64,000 bases of DNA from Saccopteryx bilineata (lineage: Eukaryota; Chordata; Mammalia; Chiroptera; Emballonuridae), in assembly GCF_036850765.1 (NCBI RefSeq), contig NC_089492.1:181986106-182050105 (forward strand). The letters are read 5' to 3'. The notes under the pieces are model-generated. The model was not told the origin of the DNA. It did no database searches and saw nothing but the letters and a program-made list of their open reading frames with translations. Below, piece by piece: positions 58,404 to 64,000 of the stretch (positions are counted from its first letter, which is position 1; each line of letters opens with the position of its first letter). The position numbers and the translations under genes are program-made.

Positions 58404-61043
58404 ATGAAGTTGGGTGTTTTCAATGAGAGCATTAACCTTCTTCGGTCTGGCTGTCATTTCCAAATAACAGCTGCGTGCATGGCATTTCCAAGAAGTTTTT
58501 CATCTTTAAGATAAGAAGGGGAAGCCAGGGTCATATCTAATATATTAAAAGCAGAAAGGAAACCTTTAAGCAATTTGGTACCATTTGACCTGGGGGCCTA
58601 CCCCCCCACACACTGAAATGATACATATTTTAAAAGGCTAACTTAGATGTTTTGAAAGAACAAGTTTAAAACAGCTAGCTGAAAGTAGCTTTAGAGTGTC
58701 AGAACTGCTTGCCCTGGTGGGTAGGCAGGGGAGAGATTTTTTTTTGGAGTTGGGCTTTGAATCATTTAGGATTCTTTTGGTTACAAGTGACAGGAAACCA
58801 AATTTGTGTTTCCTTCATTATGTGTCTCAGGTATCTGAACAGTCCCATGAGAGATGTGGCTTATAGACACAGGTGAACACAGGCTTTGTGATGCAGCAGA
58901 GGGTCCAGTTGGTCTCTCTCTCCTTCTATGTGTGGACTTGGTTTTCATGCAGGCTTTCCCTTTCTGCCAGCAACTGGTAAATACTTCCAGGTTTAAGTCA
59001 CTGAGATTCTATTTCTCTGTCAGCTAACATAAAAGTTTGGGAATTAGAGCCCCTTAGTCCTAAGTGGCCTAATTTGTCATCTCTGGGACAATTACTATGA
59101 AGGTGCATGGGAATCACTTGTGAATTTTGTTACAAGGCACACGCTGACTCAGGTGTCAGACAGGACCTGAGATTTTGCTTTTCCAGTAAGTTCCTAGGTG
59201 ATGCTCATGCTAGTGCAGGACCACACTCGGAGCAGTAAGAATACAGACTAGGCTTGTTGGGTTAATCTAGGTGTATTTCCCATCCCTGTAGCCTGAAGGT
59301 AGACTCAGGTTCCACCGAGGACAAGGGTTGAGAGTTGGGATAAGGAGTAGAGGGAGCATTTCCTTAAAGCAAAATAATATTGTTGCCTCACAAAGGACAG
59401 GTTGTATTCCGATGGCAGAACAAATTTCCACTATGGGCTCCCTGGGCTTTTCTGTCAGCTGCAACATACAACTCAGCCAGTGACGTTTGGGATGTCTGAG
59501 TTGTGTCCCTGCCTCCGTAGTACCCCTTGAAGCAATGAAAGAAATGACTCATAGATGAAAGACAAACAATAAACAGTCTTAAAAAATGTGCTCATGATTA
59601 TCATCATTACTGTTAATTATTAATTGAGGAAGGACTGGCATGATCTTGACGGGGGTAGAGATTTTATTTAAGTACCAGCCCAAAGAGACCAGGAAAGAAC
59701 ACCAAAGGAGAAGCATGAATTATAAATAGAGATCCTGCCATAGGAAACTGATGGAAGCAGACTCCTGGGAATGCAGACGGGGGTCTGGAGGTGGCGGGCT
59801 CCAGAACTGCAGAGTGGCCTTAAAGTGCAACACAGGAGCGGTCTGCACTGCCTGTGGCGATGCTTGTTAGGGACCTGCGTTTTCGTGCTGCCCATGACAG
59901 ACAATCAGTGCGAAGGCAGGAACCACGACTTGGTGAAACTTACATTTCTTTGGTGCCTATTAAATTTAATTCATATTAATTTAATTGCTTTAAATATCAT
60001 GGTAAAAAGTTAGGTGGACCTGGGGTCCTATATAATTAATTGGCAAACTATGATAATGAGAAACAGTATTCCGGAGAACATTTATTTAGAACGTGGCATT
60101 TAAGAGGATTAGTTGCATAATTTAGATATTGGAATATCAACATGTATAAATAACAAAAACCATGATAATCCCAGCTGGATGGCAGCCCTGCTGGTCGTAG
60201 AATGTTCTAGTTCAATTACCAGATGGAGAACCATGATTAGGCTTGTTCTCTGGTGATTTAGAAATGAAGGCATCTTCACTTGGCCTCTCATCCCCTTCCC
60301 TATGCCTTTATTTCTCAGCTTCCTGATGCCTTTTGGCTGTGGCAAGCAATCTCCCTCCCTTTCTCCCTCTCTCTGCCTTTCTCTCCTGCTTTCCACACCC
60401 TGTTCTTATCTCTCCTGGAGCCTAAGCTGTTAGTATTTTGCTGCTGGGAATCCTGGCATTGTGCAAGTTCCTTACATGTACCGTATCAAGTGAGCCCTGT
60501 GCTGTCTCTTAAATCCCCACAGTAGAAGGATGTCAAGACATTAGCTACAGCGGACGAGTTGTCAAGCAAGTGTCTAATGCTGTAGCTATGTATTTGGAGT
60601 GATTCTTTTCTGTACCCCTAATACACTTCTGGTTTCCGTAGGAGACAAGTGAAGCTGAAGTCATTTTTTCTTGTTTGGATTCAGTCAGGCAGGTGGCTCT
60701 AGAGCCTTCCTCTCATAGGTTGAGAGAGCTGTGGGACCATAATCAGGTGCTGCCCTCTGACTCTCTTCAGCGGAGATGCTTCCTGCTCCTGCTTGCATCT
60801 CGAGGAGACCCCAACTTTTTTCTATTAAAAATTCTTTCTTTACAGATGTTTCTCCTGACTTCCTCTTTTCTGTTCTCATCAGGTATTTTAAATAATCCAA
60901 TTCTTGCCCAGCATTAAGTCCAACAGGAGATGTCAATCCCCTATGCTCCTCTGAGGGTGACAAGTGAGCCCCAGGAAACAATCAGAGAACAGCTGAGAGT
61001 GCTCTGCTCTGTGGCATTAACTGTAAGTATGACTGGCCTTCAA
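58404..61043. other. Single-copy sequence with ancient transposon relics
   Basis: An old mammalian repeat of uncertain family at about 58750-58980 (TTTTGGTTACAAGTGACAGG), and a MER5-like hAT remnant at about 59050-59240 (CATGGGAATCACTTGTGAAT ... GATGCTCATGCTAGTGCAGG). No gene is supported. Confidence 0.45.
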
Positions 61044-61058
61044 AAATGGGGGAGGAGT

Positions 61059-62110
61059 CCTTCTTCAAAGACTTATATGTCAACATAGAGCTCCATGTTT
61101 CATAGGACATACTCAAGCTCACTCCATGCTCCCTGGAGCTTTAGCACAAGGGAATGCCCTCCCCCTTTTTTTCTTTCTTTCTTTCTTTTCTTTTCTTTTT
61201 TTTTTTTGTTGATGTATTTTTTCTTTTATTTATTTATTTTTTGTGTTTTTCTGAAGATGGAAATGGGGAGGCAGTCAGACAGACTCCTGCATGCGCCTGA
61301 CCAGGATCCACCTGGCATGCCTACCAGGGGGGAATGCTCTGCCCATCTGGGGTGTTGCTCTGTTGCAACCAGAGCCATTCTAGCGACTGAGGCAGAGGCC
61401 ATGGGGCCATCCTTAGTGCCTGGGGTGGCTTTGCTCCGGTGGAGCCTTGGCTGAGGGGTGGGGGAAGAGAGAGACAGAGAGGAAAGAGAGGGGGAGGGGT
61501 GGAGAAGTAGATGGGCGCTTCTTCTTTGTGCTCTGACTGGGAATCGAACCCGGGAATCCTGCACACCAGGCCAATGCTCTACCACTGAGCCAACCAGCCA
61601 GGGCCTAGGAATGCCCTTGTTGATCAAGCTACCCAAAAGAAAATTATATGGAGCAACCACGACAGACTAAGCAAGAACGCTGCAGCCCGGTGTAAACAGT
61701 TTCAACTTTCTCGGGAAGCAGCATGGCAGATTGGGAAATCCTTCCAAGGGGTCCTATACTGCCCCTTCATTTGGAGTTAACCCTCAAAGACCCCTACCAG
61801 GACAACTTTGGCAGATGAATGTTACTCATATACCTTCATTTGGCAAACAGTCGTATGTCCACATTACAGTGGATACATATTCCGGATCTATAGTAACCTC
61901 TGTCAGAACAGGAGAGGCTGCTAAGCATGTTATAGCTCATTGTCTGTATGCATTGTTCTATTATTGGATTTCCTAAACTGGCTAAACTGAAAATGCTCCT
62001 GCATATGGAGCAAAAGCATTTACTGTATTTTGTCATGCTTACAATCTTTAAAGTTAAGGTATTATTAAAGTGTACTTGTCAAACATTTTAAGGTCAATTA
62101 AAAAAATTTT
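61059..62110 (+). pseudogene. Endogenous retrovirus pol fragment, integrase core (class II / betaretrovirus-like), broken
   Basis: The integrase core is readable at 61731-61976: a motif around LWQMNVTHIPSFGK, followed by the VDTYSG segment and TGEAAKHVIAH, all characteristic of class II retroviral integrases. The N-terminal part lies left of 61620 and is split by a VES SINE (61161-61607). Stops occur near 61667, 61974 and 61983 and the frame decays after 62040. No functional protein could be made. It is a short relic without its LTRs. Confidence 0.75.
61161..61607 (-). mobile_element. VES-type tRNA-derived SINE with long T-rich (tail) side
   Basis: Minus-strand head GGCCCTGGCTGGTTGGCTCA, B box GGTTCGATTCCC, body, tail complement TTTCTTTCTTTC... 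to the left. TSD GGAATGCCCT at 61151-61160 and 61608-61617. It interrupts the integrase remnant. Confidence 0.92.
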
Positions 62111-62269
62111 AAAGGGGGTAGTCATATCCTGGAACTCCTACGGGTCTACCATATCATGCTTTTTACTTAAAAAAAAATTACATTTCTTTTGAATGCTGAT
62201 GAACAGGAGACACCAAATCTTTTTTCACCTGCAAACTACTACCTTCTTTATTAGATCCAGATAATAACA

Positions 62270-63050
62270 CTGTTTTGTCTTTTTCCAATAGCTCCAGATA
62301 TATGGAAAAGATTTATATAGGCGGATGGGGATCCTCAAACCCCTCAGCGAGATCTTCTGAGCATGGCGTTTAATATACCTAGAGGCAGAAAAAGCCCAGT
62401 AGAGATCAGGAGAACTACCAGCTTTTAGGATACACCCTTAAAGGTTCCAACAACCCAAAGGGGTCTCATAGGATGCCATCTGGGTCCTGCTTCAATAGTG
62501 GAAAGGAAGGTCATTGAGCTAAAGCCTGCCAGGCTTACATGCCTCTGCTGTGAGGAAACAGGGACACTGGAAGGTAGGCTTCCCCCTCGCTCCTCTAAGG
62601 GAGGGTTCAGTCTCTTCCAGCCCTGCTCCAGCCACCTATGACCTAACCTTGCCCAGAAAGCTGGGGTTTGCCACTGAAGGCTGAAGGTGCCCAGGGCCGT
62701 CGACCCCATCTATGACACTGTGGATGAGCTAGGGTATTTCTTCCAAGAAGCAGGTAAACTGATCTCATTTGCACAAGGGCCACTTAACTATGTCTTGCCT
62801 GAATAGTCAGGTTTTTTATTCTTCCCTCAAAGATCTCTGTTGTGGGTGTTGATAGTCCTATTTTCTGCTGCTTTGCTAATATATAGTATTTCCTTTATCC
62901 CTCCTACCTCAATGCCCCACTCATATTTCAGACTGGGACTTACTCCTAATTTAGAGCTCTCTTTCCCCCTTTTGCCAATTTCTATTTTGAATCTACCTTT
63001 GCCACCCAGCTTAGTGTATCCCAAGGTTCTCTTTACCATGCCACAGTCGC
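62270..63050 (+). pseudogene. Endogenous retrovirus gag (capsid end, nucleocapsid) and protease remnant, class I-like, broken
   Basis: About 62285-62400 resembles the end of a class I capsid (APDIWKRF, then DLLSMAF). About 62535-62610 is a degraded zinc knuckle: two Cys in CLCC, then a HWK-type segment reached only by changing frame. About 62690-62930 resembles the start of protease (VDPIYDTVDE ... GKLISF ... YVLPE). Several stops and frame changes. The order integrase then gag-protease is not that of any provirus, so this is a second fragment joined to the first. Assignment is by eye. Confidence 0.45.
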
Positions 63051-63435
63051 AGAGCTCCAGGGAAAAGCAACCTGGTCTCATCTCTCCAGGCAGAGGAGAA
63101 CAGGAGCTCCATATCTACACATGCTGCAAATGGCTTTTCCAGTCTACCTGAATCATTGCCAGCTGGAAGCAGAGGTCATTGGGACTTGGACATGAGCTGC
63201 AAAGTATAGAATGGTGACAACTCCAGTGCCATGTGGACTTTGCATGGATGTGGACTTTTCCTGGACTCCTGCTCCCTGTGACAGCTCCTAACAGACTGAA
63301 CTGTGGTTGGGTTGCATTTTTCAGGGATTTGGCATGGTGATGGGGCCAACTTGGACTTGGTGAACATGTTAAGGTCACTACTCTTTTATGGATTCTTGCT
63401 GTATTGGCCAAGAGTTTGCTTAAGGCTTTTAATCA
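63051..63435 (+). other. Unassigned part of the chimeric insertion
   Basis: Lies between the protease-like stretch and the L1 3' end, within the TSD-bounded insertion. Possibly further retroviral sequence; no motif is firm enough to name. Confidence 0.35.
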
Positions 63436-63439
63436 CTGT

Positions 63440-63877
63440 AAAAAAAAATAGAAGACTGGATAAAGAAAATGGGGCACATATACACCATGGTATACTATTC
63501 AGCTAGAAGAAATGATGACATCGGATCACTTACAGCAGAATGGTGGAATCTTGATAACATTATGCGGAGTGAAATAAGTGAATCAGAAAAAAACAAGAAC
63601 TGCAGGATTCCATAAATTGGTGGGACATAAAAATGAGACTAAGAGACATGGACAGGAGTGTGGTGGTTAGGGGGGTGGGGGGAGGAAATGAGGGAGAGGG
63701 GGAGGGGGAGGGGTACAAAGAAAACTGGATAGAGGGTGACGGAGGACGATCTCTCTTTGGGTGATGAGTATGCAACAGAACTGAATGACAAGATAACCTG
63801 GAAATGTTTTCTTTGAATATATGTACCCTGATTTATTGATGTCACCCCATTAAAATAAAAATTTATTTATAAAAAAG
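63440..63877 (+). mobile_element. L1 3' end (family-A type 3'UTR) with A-rich tail
   Basis: Closely matches L1 copy 1 from about 6645 to 7060: the end of ORF2 (GACTGGATAAAGAAAATGGG), the TGGGACATAAAA segment, the G-rich tract at 63668-63715, GAAAACTGGATAGAGGGTGAC (written here in part), and the tail to 63877. It supplies the poly-A signal and tail of the chimeric copy. Confidence 0.9.
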
Positions 63878-63892
63878 AAATGGGGGAGGAGT

Positions 63893-64000
63893 GTGGTCCC
63901 AGAAACGGGCGAAGAGACATCCACCCTGTAGCATGGTATTCCGATGTTCACTCACCACGGCACTCAACATTAATGTCGACAGTAAACTCCCCAGGGCCAG
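63893..64000. other. Right flank, nothing seen
   Basis: Single-copy-looking sequence after the TSD; too short to characterise. Confidence 0.4.

Larger units (their letters stand above)
61059..63877 (+). mobile_element. Chimeric retrocopy: class II ERV integrase + class I gag-pro + L1 3' end, with 15-bp TSD
   Basis: The perfect direct repeat AAATGGGGGAGGAGT is at 61044-61058 and 63878-63892. Between them, all in plus sense, are a class II retroviral pol (integrase) remnant, a class I retroviral gag/protease remnant and a family-A-type L1 3' end with an A-rich tail. The left target (TTCAAAAATGG) fits an L1 endonuclease site. The structure implies that one polyadenylated RNA, or a template-switched cDNA, was inserted by L1 machinery. 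A VES SINE inserted later. Confidence 0.7.

Noticed and set aside
61044..63892. Intact provirus
   Set aside because: No paired LTRs, no primer-binding site, wrong gene order, and many stops. The bounding repeat is an L1-type TSD rather than an LTR.

Overview
The window looks like intergenic or deep intronic DNA from a mammal, almost certainly a bat. The main clue is the set of tRNA-derived SINEs of the VES type. Their heads read GGCCCTGGCCGGTTGGCTCA or GCCTGACC(A/T)GGTGG..., with Pol III A and B boxes, CT-rich bodies, A tails and clean target-site duplications (TSDs). I recognise this family from yangochiropteran bats; I could not run a search. No intact host protein-coding gene is supported. 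Two short splice-flanked open segments are offered only as weak exon candidates.

Layout: (1) 1-7090, a long plus-strand L1 (call it family A) with 5'UTR, decayed ORF1 and ORF2, G-rich 3'UTR and A tail. It abuts tail-to-tail a minus-strand L1 of the same family (7091-12556) that carries two SINE insertions. (2) 12597-14229, minus strand: a decayed, intronless copy of a cysteine-rich gene that is not a mammalian gene I know. It resembles an uncharacterised protein family I associate with arthropods and cnidarians, and it is the most unusual item here. (3) 14.3-27.8 kb: single-copy DNA with VES SINEs, MIR remnants, an LTR-like insertion inside a MIR, a candidate retroviral-type LTR, and old L1 tails. 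(4) 27848-33842: a complete minus-strand L1 (family B) bounded by a perfect 17-bp TSD, with an intact ORF1 and an ORF2 broken by several stops. (5) 37.1-43.3 kb: an ancient L1 3' end interrupted by an old SINE and by a second family-B L1 on the plus strand, then a VES SINE. (6) 43.7-61.0 kb: mostly single-copy DNA with MIR, MER5-like, MaLR-type LTR and SINE relics. (7) 61059-63877: a chimeric insertion bounded by a perfect 15-bp TSD. It contains a class II endogenous-retrovirus integrase fragment, a class I gag-nucleocapsid-protease fragment and an L1 3' end, all in plus sense, with a later VES SINE.

The elements are related by process: L1 supplies the reverse transcriptase and endonuclease that mobilised the SINEs, the chimeric 61-64 kb copy and possibly the intronless 12.6-14.2 kb gene copy. 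All L1 ORF2 copies seen here are broken, so none is likely to be autonomously active. The two family-B copies share an in-frame stop, and their 3' ends belong to different lineages, which says something about how these L1s evolved.
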